Below, in pieces: positions 7,529-14,929 of a stretch of DNA of 37,377 bases. The position numbers and the translations under genes were made by a program. The stretch comes from Clostridia bacterium (GTDB taxonomy: Bacteria; Bacillota; Clostridia; Oscillospirales; CAG-272), in the NCBI GenBank assembly GCA_017455185.1, contig JAFTBN010000053.1, positions 1 to 37,377 of the forward strand, in the 5' to 3' direction. The stretch's first letter is position 1. Each line of letters begins with the position of its first letter. Below the pieces are notes generated by a model. That model had not been told where the DNA came from. It made no database searches and saw only the letters and a list, made by a program, of their open reading frames with translations.

Positions 7529-9479
7529 TGTCTGTCTCCTCCCGTTTCAAATCCTCGTACTGATACGTTTCAACCTTGTCGGGAACCGTGGTCATCATAA
7601 GCCCTAGTTCCTTCTTTGTCACTTTTCTCGCATCCACAATGCCGGAAACATGTCCGCCGCACAGGACCAGAATCCGGTCACAGAGTGCCAGCAGAACGTC
7701 CAGGTCCTCCCCGACGTATACGACCGCTACGTTGCGGTCCTTCTGATCATTGAGCAGATTGTAAATGGTGTAGCTGCTGTTGATGTCCAGACCGCGGACC
7801 GGATAAGCCACCATCAGCACCTTGGGAGAAGAGGAAATCTCACGCCCGACCAGTACTTTCTGCACGTTTCCTCCCGAAAGCCGGCGAACCGGAACCAGGT
7901 CGGAGGGAGTCACGACTTCCAGGTCGTGAATGATTTCGTCCGCCAGTTTCTTCGGTCTCTTCCGGTTGACGAAAATGGAGTTGCCCTTGCGGTATGAACG
8001 GAGCATCATATTGTCCACAATGCTCATGCTCCCCACAAGACCCATGTTCAGCCGGTCTTCGGGCACGAAGGACAGTTTGATGCCCAGTTCCTGAATCTCC
8101 CTGGGCGTCCGGTCCTTCAGGTCGATGATTTCATCCTCATAGAACAGAATCTGTTCCTCGTTGACCAGTCGGACGATTTCCTTGTTGTTTCTATTGGTCA
8201 GGTCCACGCGATCGCCGTTGGGATAATGGAAGAACCCTTCGGCGGCCATGGCCTTGATTTGTTTCAGATCTTTATGATAGAAGGTAACCGGCCTGTCCTT
8301 CTTGGGATTGTGGAAAATGATATCCCCCTCAGACTTCTGCTGCAGCCCGGCAATTCCTTCGAGCAATTCCTTTTGCCCGTTGCCCGAAATACCCGCGATT
8401 CCGAGTATTTCTCCTCCGCAGATATCGAAGGAAACCCGGTTGACAACCGTTCTTCCCTCCTTGTTGACCACGCTCATATCGCGAATCTGCAGTCTGGGCC
8501 TGGGGTCCTTCGGAAGATCCCGCTTGATGTTCAGGTCGATCTTCTGACCGACCATCATATCCGTCAGTTCCTTCTCGTTGGTCTGTGCCGTCTCAACCGT
8601 CGCGATGTGCTCTCCCTTACGGAGAACACAGACGCGGTCGCTGATGGCCATAACCTCGTTGAGTTTATGCGTAATGATGATGATGCTCTTGCCCTCGTCG
8701 CGCATCTTGCGCAGAACCGAGAACAGTTTTTCGATTTCCTGAGGCGTCAATACGGCTGTAGGCTCATCCAGAATCAGGATGTCCGCTCCCCGGTACAGCA
8801 CCTTGATGATTTCCACCGTCTGTTTTTCACTGACCGACATGTCGTAAATCTTACGGGTCAGGTCGATGTTGAACCCGTACCGGTCGACGGTGCCTTGCAG
8901 TTTTTTGACACGGTCCCGAGCCAGATGATTGAATTGGATATGTTTCCCGCATTTAACCAGCCAACGTGTATGGGAAGCAAAGAAGGTCTTGCGGCGGGCC
9001 TTTCCGAGTTCTTTGCGCATGGCTCGGCATGCCGGATCGGAGGAGGAGCCGCCGGATTGCAAATGCTCCTGCATCTTCGACTCCAGTTCCGCCTTTTTCT
9101 GCCCGAAAGCCTCCCGGATTCTTTTCTTCTCCTCACGGACGGAATAAGCCGGCATGCGTTCTCCCAGAAGGATGTTGTCCGCAGCCGTAAACAGATCCAC
9201 CAGCTTGAAATGCTGATGAATCATGCCGATGTGATGATTGAAGGCGTCAATCGGCGACTTGATCACCACTTCCTCGCCCCGCACGATAATCTTGCCGCTG
9301 TCCGGCGTATAAATGCCGGCAATCATGTTCATCAGGGTGGTCTTGCCGCTCCCGTTTTCACCCAGAACGGACAGAATCTCCCCTTCGCGCAGATCCATGC
9401 TCACGTTTTTGTTGGCAACCACCTTCGTCCCGAAGGCCTTGGTGATGCCAATCAACTCAATGGCCAGTTTCTTTTCCAT
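7518..9479 (-). CDS. BMP-type nucleoside ABC transporter ATPase with two NBD insertions (NupO/YufO-like)
   Basis: The 653-residue protein has two nucleotide-binding domains in one chain. NBD1 has Walker A GENGSGKTT (about 40-48), signature SVSEKQTVEI and Walker B ILILDEPTAVLTP. NBD2 has the degenerate Walker A GISGNGQKE, signature LSGGNVQKV and MVAYPVRGLD in the Walker B region, as usual for sugar/nucleoside importers in which one site is weak. It is about 140 residues longer than typical members. A basic helical insertion of about 70 residues lies after NILLGERMP in NBD1, and another of about 50 lies before LSFVPEDR in NBD2. The ATG at 9479 (MEKKLAIEL) is chosen because it begins the conserved domain; its ribosome binding site is weak. 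Confidence 0.93.
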   Translation of the reverse strand: MEKKLAIELIGITKAFGTKVVANKNVSMDLREGEILSVLGENGSGKTTLMNMIAGIYTPDSGKIIVRGEEVVIKSPIDAFNHHIGMIHQHFKLVDLFTAADNILLGERMPAYSVREEKKRIREAFGQKKAELESKMQEHLQSGGSSSDPACRAMRKELGKARRKTFFASHTRWLVKCGKHIQFNHLARDRVKKLQGTVDRYGFNIDLTRKIYDMSVSEKQTVEIIKVLYRGADILILDEPTAVLTPQEIEKLFSVLRKMRDEGKSIIIITHKLNEVMAISDRVCVLRKGEHIATVETAQTNEKELTDMMVGQKIDLNIKRDLPKDPRPRLQIRDMSVVNKEGRTVVNRVSFDICGGEILGIAGISGNGQKELLEGIAGLQQKSEGDIIFHNPKKDRPVTFYHKDLKQIKAMAAEGFFHYPNGDRVDLTNRNNKEIVRLVNEEQILFYEDEIIDLKDRTPREIQELGIKLSFVPEDRLNMGLVGSMSIVDNMMLRSYRKGNSIFVNRKRPKKLADEIIHDLEVVTPSDLVPVRRLSGGNVQKVLVGREISSSPKVLMVAYPVRGLDINSSYTIYNLLNDQKDRNVAVVYVGEDLDVLLALCDRILVLCGGHVSGIVDARKVTKKELGLMMTTVPDKVETYQYEDLKREETDNGQ

Positions 9480-9506
9480 CTTGTACCCGTACTTTCTGAA
9501 ATAGGC

Positions 9507-9537
9507 AGGGGACCGGCGGTATACCGGCCAGTCCCCT
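9507..9537 (-). other. Intercistronic hairpin between lipoprotein and ATPase genes
   Basis: AGGGGACYGGC pairs with its complement around a short GGTATA-centred loop, giving a near-perfect GC-rich stem without a T-run on the minus strand. It sits in the 119-bp gap after the binding-protein gene. Such hairpins commonly protect the upstream message from 3' decay, so more binding protein than ATPase is made. That role is inferred. Confidence 0.65.
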
Positions 9538-9598
9538 CTTTCCACGTATTGATTCTGCCGTGGAAGCAGAATGAAAGATTCAATTCGGTCGAATCAGA

Positions 9599-10876
9599 TC
9601 AACCGTATTTTTCGTCCAGAAGCGTAATGCCGTCGATTTTGAGGTCGAAATACGGAGCGGAACGATACTTGGATTCCACAAAAGCGCCGCCTTCGATGAC
9701 GTTGGTTTCACCGACATAATCGCCGAAATCGTCTACGTCAGCAAGATGCTTTGTCAAGGTCTCGCCGTTGACCGTGAATTTGCTGGTATCGAACACTTTC
9801 AAAGTGCCGTTTGCCAATTTGTTGCGGGTCTCGATAATGCGGTCCTTCGTTCCTTCTGCCACTGCAGCGCCCAGGTTGGTCAGTTCAACCGAACCGGTCT
9901 TCAGCGTGCCGATGTAGTCCTTAACAGCGGTCTGACCGTTGACTTTGCAGTTGATCAGATACTTGTAATAAGGAGCCCAGTTGATGCGGCTGGAAATCAG
10001 GAAGGTGTTCGGGCAGGCAGAGAAGGTGGAGCCGTTGTAGCTTACGTTCGGAACGCCTGCTTCTTCGCATGCGTTCGGAGCGCCCATACTGTCGGCGTGC
10101 TGGCTGATCAGAACGCAACCGTTGGAAATCAGCTTCTTGGCCGCGTTGTTCTCGGCGGTCTCATCGTACCAGCTTCCTGTGAAGGTCACTTCCATGGTTG
10201 CTTCCGGAACGATCGAGCGAACGCCCAGGAACCAGGAGGTATAACCGCTGATCACTTCCGCATAGGTGAACGCGCCGACGTAACCGACTTTCGCCTTGTC
10301 AGCGGTGATCTTGCCTGCGTCAATCATTTCCTTGAGTTTCAGGCCGGCCACAACACCTGCCAGATAACGGCCTTCGTAGATGGATGCGAAAGCATTTACA
10401 TAGTTGTTCAGATCGGTTGCGGTATGAGCCTTGGTACCGGTGCAGTGTGCGAACAGAACGTTCGGATACTGAGCCGCAGCTTCCATCATGTAGGATTCAT
10501 GACCAAAGCTGTCAGCAATGATGACCTGGCATCCTGCTTCAGCCATCTCGATGGCCTTGTCCTTGCATTCAGCCCCTTCCGGAATACCGGTTGAAATCAG
10601 AACCTGGGAATCCTTGAGTCCCAGTTCAGCCTGAACTTCCTCCATCGCTGTGATGAAGTTCTTATCGTAAGTGGAGTTCTTGTCGTGAAGACAAATCAGA
10701 CCAATCTTGAACGTTTCCGGAATTTCACCCGAAACAGTCTGCTTCTCAATCCCTTCGAACGCCGGAAGAACGATCTCATCCTTCGCGTCGGTACTGTTCC
10801 CGCAGCTTGCCAGACATGCAACCAGCATAACAGCCGCCAATGCAACAGAAATGATGCGAATCAACATCTTTTTCAT
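9599..10876 (-). CDS. BMP-family substrate-binding lipoprotein (NupN/BmpA-like)
   Basis: The 425-residue protein is the extracytoplasmic receptor of the nucleoside importer. It starts with a lipoprotein signal (MKKMLIRI, then SVALAAVMLVACLASC), so the mature chain would be lipid-anchored at the Cys of LASC. The mature part matches the basic membrane protein family: FKIGLICLHDKNSTYDKNF, then AEAGCQVIIADSFGHES, then VGYVGAFTYAEVISGYTSW, then ISQHADSMGAPN. This family binds purine nucleosides such as guanosine and inosine. The ATG at 10876 has GGAGG upstream; an in-frame codon 6 residues earlier is less suitable. It is the first and probably most expressed gene after the riboswitch. Confidence 0.94.
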   Translation of the reverse strand: MKKMLIRIISVALAAVMLVACLASCGNSTDAKDEIVLPAFEGIEKQTVSGEIPETFKIGLICLHDKNSTYDKNFITAMEEVQAELGLKDSQVLISTGIPEGAECKDKAIEMAEAGCQVIIADSFGHESYMMEAAAQYPNVLFAHCTGTKAHTATDLNNYVNAFASIYEGRYLAGVVAGLKLKEMIDAGKITADKAKVGYVGAFTYAEVISGYTSWFLGVRSIVPEATMEVTFTGSWYDETAENNAAKKLISNGCVLISQHADSMGAPNACEEAGVPNVSYNGSTFSACPNTFLISSRINWAPYYKYLINCKVNGQTAVKDYIGTLKTGSVELTNLGAAVAEGTKDRIIETRNKLANGTLKVFDTSKFTVNGETLTKHLADVDDFGDYVGETNVIEGGAFVESKYRSAPYFDLKIDGITLLDEKYG

Positions 10877-10951
10877 AGCTTTCTCATCCTCCAAAAAAAA
10901 TGCTTGCTTATGTAATCCGTTGGTTCATCCGCCAGCGGGTTCATACAAAAG

Positions 10952-10979
10952 AAAAAAAAGAAACAGTTGCCCTGTTTCC
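10952..10979 (-). terminator. Expression-platform terminator of the purine riboswitch
   Basis: On the minus strand GGAAACAG and CTGTTTC pair around a short loop and are followed by eight T residues. It lies about 30 nt after the aptamer and about 75 nt before the lipoprotein start, the normal place for a ligand-controlled terminator. An earlier GGCCTT/AAGGTC hairpin (about 10990-11005) may take part in switching. Confidence 0.78.
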
Positions 10980-11006
10980 AATGGTTGAAAAGACCTTCTG
11001 AAGGCC

Positions 11007-11090
11007 GTCAAACCAATAGTCGTGCCTTGGGGCGGCACGGTAGAAACTTTTGAGCCCTTGATAACAACATTCAAAGATATATCGGTCAAC
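11007..11090 (-). promoter_or_regulatory. Purine riboswitch, guanine type, with enlarged L2
   Basis: The minus-strand RNA has the purine aptamer core: J2/3 GUUUCUACC, P3 CGUGCC/GGCACG with 7-nt loop GCCCCAA, and J3/1 GACUAU. The base equivalent to position 74 is C, which predicts guanine/hypoxanthine binding. P1 is GTTGACC with GGTTTGAC. P2 is unusual: TTTGA/TCAAA closes a loop of about 17 nt instead of the normal 7-nt loop on a 7-bp stem. Its GGGC could pair with GCCC of L3, a longer loop-loop contact than the usual two G-C pairs. Context (xpt upstream, nucleoside importer downstream) supports the call. Confidence 0.82.
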
Positions 11091-11113
11091 TATTATTTAT
11101 TGATTCTGCCCAA

Positions 11114-11142
11114 ATTATAGCATCCTCATCTCTCAAAGTCAA
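11114..11142 (-). promoter_or_regulatory. Promoter of the nucleoside-importer operon
   Basis: On the minus strand TTGACT, a 17-bp spacer and a perfect TATAAT lie about 24 bp before the riboswitch. It lets the importer be transcribed independently of xpt. The weak GAGGC/GCCTC hairpin after xpt has no T-run, so some read-through from xpt is also possible. Confidence 0.82.
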
Positions 11143-11186
11143 CAGCGCCGGGGATAAATCCGAGGCGAAACAGCAAATTCTTTGCC

Positions 11187-11762
11187 TCACCCTACAAATG
11201 TGATGCCCTCTTCCACGCTCATGGAGGCGATTCTGGCCAAAGACTCGACCCGCACACCCATGTTCCGGACCAGCTGCCCGCCCTGCTGATAGGCTTTTTC
11301 TATGACGATGCCGGCCCCGACCACTTCCGCGTTCGCTGCGCGGATCAGGGACAGAAGCGCCAGAAGCGCGCTTCCCTTGGCCAGAAAATCGTCGATAATC
11401 AGTACGCGGTCGCCCGATTTCAGAAATTCACTGGACACCACGATGTCATAGGTTCTGGAATGCGTATAGGAATCCACCTGGGACGTATAAACGTCCGAAT
11501 AGATGTTGTTCGTCTTCGTCTTCTTGGCAAAGACGACCGGACAGTTGAAATATTGGGCCGTCAGACAGGCAATGCCGATACCGGATGCCTCGATGGTCAG
11601 GATTTTGTTGACGCCGCAGTCGGCAAACAGCCTGTGGAATTCTTTGCCCAGTTCCTGTACAAAGGCAACGTCAATCTGGTGATTCAGGAAACTGTCCACC
11701 TTCAGAACATCCCCCTGCCCGATTTTTCCGTCTTTCAGAATCCTCTCTTCCAACAGTTTCAT
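11187..11762 (-). CDS. xpt: Xanthine phosphoribosyltransferase
   Basis: The 191-residue enzyme turns xanthine and PRPP into XMP in purine salvage. The family start MKLLEERILKDG is followed by VLKVDSFLNHQID, then ILTIEASGIGIA, then VLIIDDFLAKGSA, which is the PRPP-binding loop, and the late GIVIEKAYQQGG motif. The length equals that of Bacillus subtilis Xpt. An in-frame TTG five codons earlier exists, but ATG at 11762 has AGGAG 6 bp upstream. It is transcribed from its own promoter and followed by the riboswitch and nucleoside importer. Unlike the Bacillus case, the aptamer lies after xpt rather than before it. Confidence 0.95.
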   Translation of the reverse strand: MKLLEERILKDGKIGQGDVLKVDSFLNHQIDVAFVQELGKEFHRLFADCGVNKILTIEASGIGIACLTAQYFNCPVVFAKKTKTNNIYSDVYTSQVDSYTHSRTYDIVVSSEFLKSGDRVLIIDDFLAKGSALLALLSLIRAANAEVVGAGIVIEKAYQQGGQLVRNMGVRVESLARIASMSVEEGITFVG

Positions 11763-11792
11763 GATACGCTCCTGCAAATGATTTCTGCTTCT

Positions 11793-11821
11793 ATTTTACT
11801 ACACTCCGCCGCGGTTCGCAA
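11793..11821 (-). promoter_or_regulatory. Promoter of xpt
   Basis: On the minus strand TTGCGA, a 17-bp spacer and TAAAAT lie about 30 bp before the xpt start codon. No purine aptamer is visible in the short leader. Confidence 0.65.
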
Positions 11822-11879
11822 GAGTAATCCGAAAGAAAGTCATCCTGCGCCGGCCCTGCATTCCCGGTTCCGACGACAA

Positions 11880-11911
11880 TTGTAAACTTTATCATGCAAT
11901 TTGGTTGACAA
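11880..11911 (+). promoter_or_regulatory. Predicted BirA operator of birA-bioY
   Basis: TTGTAAACT (11880-11888) and GGTTGACAA (11903-11911) form an inverted repeat with a 14-bp spacer. This matches the known bacterial BirA site, TTGTAAACC-N14/15-GGTTTACAA, at 15 of 18 half-site positions. The right half covers the -35 box of birA, so holo-BirA binding would block RNA polymerase. Autorepression by biotin supply is therefore likely. Confidence 0.8.
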
Positions 11912-11933
11912 TCCGCCGCCCCCGTGCTAAACT
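11905..11933 (+). promoter_or_regulatory. Promoter of birA-bioY
   Basis: A perfect TTGACA (11905-11910), a 17-bp spacer and TAAACT (11928-11933) lie 25 bp before the birA start codon and overlap the BirA operator. Confidence 0.75.
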
Positions 11934-11958
11934 GAGCCGAATGATTCAGGAGGTGCCT

Positions 11959-12975
11959 ATGTCCAACCTTTCTTCTCTTGTGCTTGAAGCGCTTTTGCAA
12001 AGCGAGGCCACGCTTTCGGGCGAGAGGCTTGCCGAAGAACTGAACGTGACCCGGGCGGCCGTCTGGAAAGCGGTCCGGGAATTGCGCGAGGCCGGGTTTG
12101 AACTGGACGGCGCCACCAACCGGGGCTACCGCCTGAAAAAAACAGACCTGCCCCTCCGCCCGGAAACGGTTCGGATGCATCTGGGGCCGGACCGGGACTC
12201 CTTCAACCTGATTTACAAGCCCAGCCTGACCTCCACCAACGAGTGCCTCAAAGCCCTGGCCCGGGAGGGGGCACCCGACGGGACCGTGGTCTTCGCCGAC
12301 ACCCAGACAGCCGGGCACGGACGGTTTTCCCGGCCTTTCTGGTCTCCCCCCGGAACCGGGCTGTATTTTTCCTTCCTTCTGCGCCGCCCCGTTCCGATTG
12401 AGCAGACCCGCCTGTTGACCGTCTATGCGGCCGTAGCGGCCGCCGAAACGGTGGACGGGCTGTGCCGCAGGCAGGGCAAAGAAACCCGGACCGAAATCAA
12501 ATGGGTCAACGATTTGTATCTGCAGGGCAAAAAATACGCCGGAATCCTTTGCGAGTCCTCCTTCCAGCTCGAAACCCAGACGCTGGACTACGCCGTCATC
12601 GGCATCGGCATCAACACCGGGCGGGTCCGCTTCCCGGCCGAACTTTCCACCCTGGCAACCTCCATCGGGAACGAGACGGGCTCCTCTCCAGACCGGTGCG
12701 AACTGTTGGCCGCCCTTGTGACCCGCCTTTCCCTCTTCACCCCGCAACTGGCCGCGCAAAGCGTCAAAGACTACGCCGCCCGCTCGTACCTTTCGGGAAA
12801 AGAGGTCCTGGTCTTTCCGCAGGGCGCAAAGCCGGACGCCTCGCCCGGCTATCCCGCCCGGGTCCTGGGAATCGACGAGGACGCCGCGCTGCTGGTTCAG
12901 AACGAAGCGGGAAACACCATCCGCCTGACCAGCGGGGAAATCTCGGTCAGACCCGTCCGATCCGACAAACACTGA
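11959..12975 (+). CDS. birA: Bifunctional biotin-protein ligase / biotin repressor
   Basis: The 338-residue protein activates biotin to biotinyl-AMP and attaches it to carrier proteins. A winged helix at about residues 4-65 (LAEELNVTRAAVWKAVRELREAGF) marks the repressor-type class. The catalytic domain holds AGHGRFSRPFWSPPGTGLY, the biotinyl-AMP loop, then EIKWVNDLYLQGKKYAGIL and VIGIGINT. A C-terminal SH3-like part ends with LTSGEISVRP. ATG at 11959 has AGGAGGTGCCT directly upstream, whereas the longer reading frame would start inside the -35 box. The promoter carries a BirA-type operator and bioY follows after 12 bp, so the protein probably controls its own synthesis and biotin uptake. Confidence 0.95.
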   Translation: MSNLSSLVLEALLQSEATLSGERLAEELNVTRAAVWKAVRELREAGFELDGATNRGYRLKKTDLPLRPETVRMHLGPDRDSFNLIYKPSLTSTNECLKALAREGAPDGTVVFADTQTAGHGRFSRPFWSPPGTGLYFSFLLRRPVPIEQTRLLTVYAAVAAAETVDGLCRRQGKETRTEIKWVNDLYLQGKKYAGILCESSFQLETQTLDYAVIGIGINTGRVRFPAELSTLATSIGNETGSSPDRCELLAALVTRLSLFTPQLAAQSVKDYAARSYLSGKEVLVFPQGAKPDASPGYPARVLGIDEDAALLVQNEAGNTIRLTSGEISVRPVRSDKH

Positions 12976-12987
12976 AAGGAATCTGTC

Positions 12988-13674
12988 ATGTTCATTCTCT
13001 CTTCCTCTCCCGACGGAGAGCGCAACGTCTCCCGTCTCCGTACCGCGGCCGGAAAACGCCGCCGCACCCTTCTGTTTTTGGTTACCACCGCCCTTTTTGC
13101 GGCCCTTTTGTGCGTATGCGCCCCCTTTTCCGTCCCGATAGGCCCCATTCCCATAACCCTGGCCACGTTCGCCGTTTTCCTCTGCGCCGGGCTTCTTCCG
13201 CCCGGGCAGGCCACGCTTTCGGTCGGTCTGTATCTGGCAATCGGCGCGGTCGGTCTGCCGGTCTTTTCGGCCTTCCGGGGCGGAATCGCCCATCTGGTCG
13301 GCCCGACGGGAGGCTTCCTCTGGGGATACATCCCGGCCGCCCTTTGCGCCTCGCTCCTGATTGCCCTGGGAAAGAGAAAAAAGCCCTTCTATCCGATCGG
13401 CATGCTGGCAGGCAATCTTCTGCTCTATCTGTTCGGCGGCGTCTGGTACTCCGTCAGCGCCGGAGTCACCTTTCTTCAGGCAATGTCCGTCTGCGCCCTG
13501 CCCTTTCTGCCGGGCGACGCGCTGAAAATCGCGCTGGCCTCCGCGCTGTGCATTCTTCTGCGCACCCCGCTGGACCGTGTGCTCGGCCGGCATGCGTCCC
13601 CGGGCGGCCTGTCCGAGGAGGAACCGGAAAGCGGAGAAGCCAAAGAAAGCCCGGACAAAAAAGACGGGAACTAA
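12988..13674 (+). CDS. bioY: Biotin transporter substrate-binding subunit BioY
   Basis: The 228-residue S-component of a biotin ECF importer has about six hydrophobic helices. Family landmarks are GPIPITLATFAVFLCAGLL, then GAVGLPVFSAFRGGIAHLVG directly followed by PTGGFLWGY, and a final FLPGDALKIALASAL. The N-terminus (about 25 residues, basic) and the C-terminal 30 residues (acidic and polar, LSEEEPESGEAKESPDKKDG) extend beyond usual BioY. No energising EcfA or EcfT gene is in the window, so it must use shared ECF subunits encoded elsewhere or work alone. It is co-transcribed with birA. Confidence 0.94.
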   Translation: MFILSSSPDGERNVSRLRTAAGKRRRTLLFLVTTALFAALLCVCAPFSVPIGPIPITLATFAVFLCAGLLPPGQATLSVGLYLAIGAVGLPVFSAFRGGIAHLVGPTGGFLWGYIPAALCASLLIALGKRKKPFYPIGMLAGNLLLYLFGGVWYSVSAGVTFLQAMSVCALPFLPGDALKIALASALCILLRTPLDRVLGRHASPGGLSEEEPESGEAKESPDKKDGN

Positions 13675-13711
13675 GCCGGAACACTTCCGGCCAAGGCCCC
13701 GCCTGCGGATC

Positions 13712-13751
13712 AAAAAAGCGTCAGAGCCGATTTCCCGGTCTGACGCTTTTT
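13712..13751. terminator. Bidirectional terminator after bioY
   Basis: AAAAAGCGTCAGA and TCTGACGCTTTTT form a 13-bp stem with a 13-base loop. T-runs are present in both directions, so it serves bioY and the converging small membrane protein gene. Confidence 0.9.
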
Positions 13752-13795
13752 GTTATCCGAAAAATATTTGTGTTAGAACGGTTCTTCCGCCGGTT

Positions 13796-14179
13796 TCAGG
13801 AATCGGACCCGTTCTCTTCGCTTTCCGCGGGAACCGGATCCTTCTTTTTGCGCTGCGTCAAGAAGATGACCAGCACGGCAATCAGCGAGCCGCCCGCAAA
13901 AAAGGCCACAATCACCACGGAAACCATTCTGCCGGCAGTCTTTTCCTGAGCCGGAGCCTCGGTTTCCTTTTGCCCTTCGGTCTCATCGGCCGCAGAACTC
14001 GACCCGGGGTCGGATTCCGCTCCGGATTGAACCTCCGCCAGTTCGGCTGCGGTCTCGGTTTCCAATTCCGAAGAATCCCCGTCTTCCTCTTCCTGAGCCG
14101 AAAAAGGCACCGCCAGGAGCCCTGCCAGAAGCAGGCAAAGCAGCACGGCGCACAGTCTTATCCACCCGTTGTGTTTCAT
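13796..14179 (-). CDS. Small predicted membrane-anchored protein of unknown function
   Basis: I do not recognise this 127-residue product. It begins with a basic tip and hydrophobic core (RLCAVLLCLLLAGLLAVPF) ending near an FSAQ signal cleavage site. Then comes a highly acidic Ser/Glu/Thr-rich stretch (about 30-80) with no predicted fold, a single transmembrane helix (VSVVIVAFFAGGSLIAVLVI) and a short basic tail (TQRKKK). That predicts an extracytoplasmic disordered stalk anchored by a C-terminal helix. It lies 78 bp after efp on the same strand, with a strong AAGGGGG ribosome site, but a hairpin terminator lies between them. Confidence 0.72.
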   Translation of the reverse strand: MKHNGWIRLCAVLLCLLLAGLLAVPFSAQEEEDGDSSELETETAAELAEVQSGAESDPGSSSAADETEGQKETEAPAQEKTAGRMVSVVIVAFFAGGSLIAVLVIFLTQRKKKDPVPAESEENGSDS

Positions 14180-14205
14180 CTTGTCCCCCTTATGCCGCTG
14201 CGCGG

Positions 14206-14245
14206 CGAAAAGAAACGCAAGAGAAATCCCTTGCGTTCCTTTTGC
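14206..14245 (-). terminator. Terminator after efp
   Basis: On the minus strand GGAACGCAAG and CTTGCGTTTC pair around an 8-base loop and are followed by TTTTC. It may be partial, because the next gene on the strand starts 27 bp further and has no obvious promoter of its own. Confidence 0.65.
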
Positions 14246-14257
14246 GAATGTGCAAAT

Positions 14258-14815
14258 TTATGCTCTGGAGAGATATTCTCCGGTACGCGTATCGATTTTG
14301 ATGGTGTCGCCCTCGTTGATGAAGAGAGGAACACGGATTTCCGCTCCGGTCTCAAGCGTAGCCGGCTTGAGCGTGTTGGTGGCGGTGTTGCCCGCAAAAC
14401 CGGGATCGGTCTTGACAACCTGCAGTTCCACAAAGGTCGGGGGTTCTACGCCGAACACATTGCCCTTGTAGGAAATGATCTTGCAGACCATGTTCTCCTT
14501 GACAAACTTGAACGAATCCGGCAGTTTGTCGGAGTTCAGGGGAAGCATATCGTAGGTTTCCTGATCCATGAAATAATACAGATCGCCGTCCTGGTAGGAA
14601 TATTCCATATCCTTGCGCTCGATGTACGCATTCTCGAATTTATCGGTCGGGTTGAATGTTCTTTCGGTCACTGCACCGCTGATTACGTTCTTGATCTTCG
14701 TGCGTACGAATGCAGCTCCTTTGCCGGGCTTGACGTGCTGAAATTCGATGACCTGATACACAACACCGTCCATGTCAAATGTAAGACCATTCTTAAAATC
14801 GCCAGCGACTACCAT
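14258..14815 (-). CDS. efp: Translation elongation factor P
   Basis: The 185-residue factor binds between the P and E sites of the ribosome and relieves stalling at polyproline stretches. It has the three-barrel layout: KOW-like N-domain with [10 protein letters not shown], a middle domain, and the C-terminal signature from [16 protein letters not shown] to TGEYLSRA. Lys32 at the tip of the PGKG loop is the residue modified in many bacteria. In Firmicutes of the Bacillus type it carries 5-aminopentanol; no modification gene is present here. GGAGG lies 8 bp before the ATG and a strong promoter is upstream. Confidence 0.97.
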   Translation of the reverse strand: MVVAGDFKNGLTFDMDGVVYQVIEFQHVKPGKGAAFVRTKIKNVISGAVTERTFNPTDKFENAYIERKDMEYSYQDGDLYYFMDQETYDMLPLNSDKLPDSFKFVKENMVCKIISYKGNVFGVEPPTFVELQVVKTDPGFAGNTATNTLKPATLETGAEIRVPLFINEGDTIKIDTRTGEYLSRA

Positions 14816-14857
14816 ATAAAATCCTCCAAATGATTTTGAAAAAGTTTCTTCTTCGCC

Positions 14858-14886
14858 ATTATAAACGATTTCTGTATCAATTTCAA
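14858..14886 (-). promoter_or_regulatory. Promoter of efp
   Basis: On the minus strand TTGAAA, a 17-bp spacer and TATAAT lie about 43 bp before the efp start codon. Confidence 0.82.
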
Positions 14887-14929
14887 GTGGGTTTTGTTAA
14901 TTTATCGCCCCCCTTATGTGGACGAAGGC

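Noticed and set aside
5381..9719. Long plus-strand frames opposite the nucleoside importer operon
   Set aside because: They are mirror images of the ABC permease and ATPase genes, which have all expected motifs.
11140..11187. Intrinsic terminator directly after xpt
   Set aside because: GAGGC/GCCTC can pair, but the loop is long and no T-run follows, so it was not listed as a terminator.
11791..13713. A 640-codon minus-strand open frame opposite birA-bioY
   Set aside because: It mirrors the codons of two well-supported genes, is rich in Gly, Arg, Gln and Pro without any domain, and crosses both the xpt promoter and the BirA operator. It is a GC-rich shadow.
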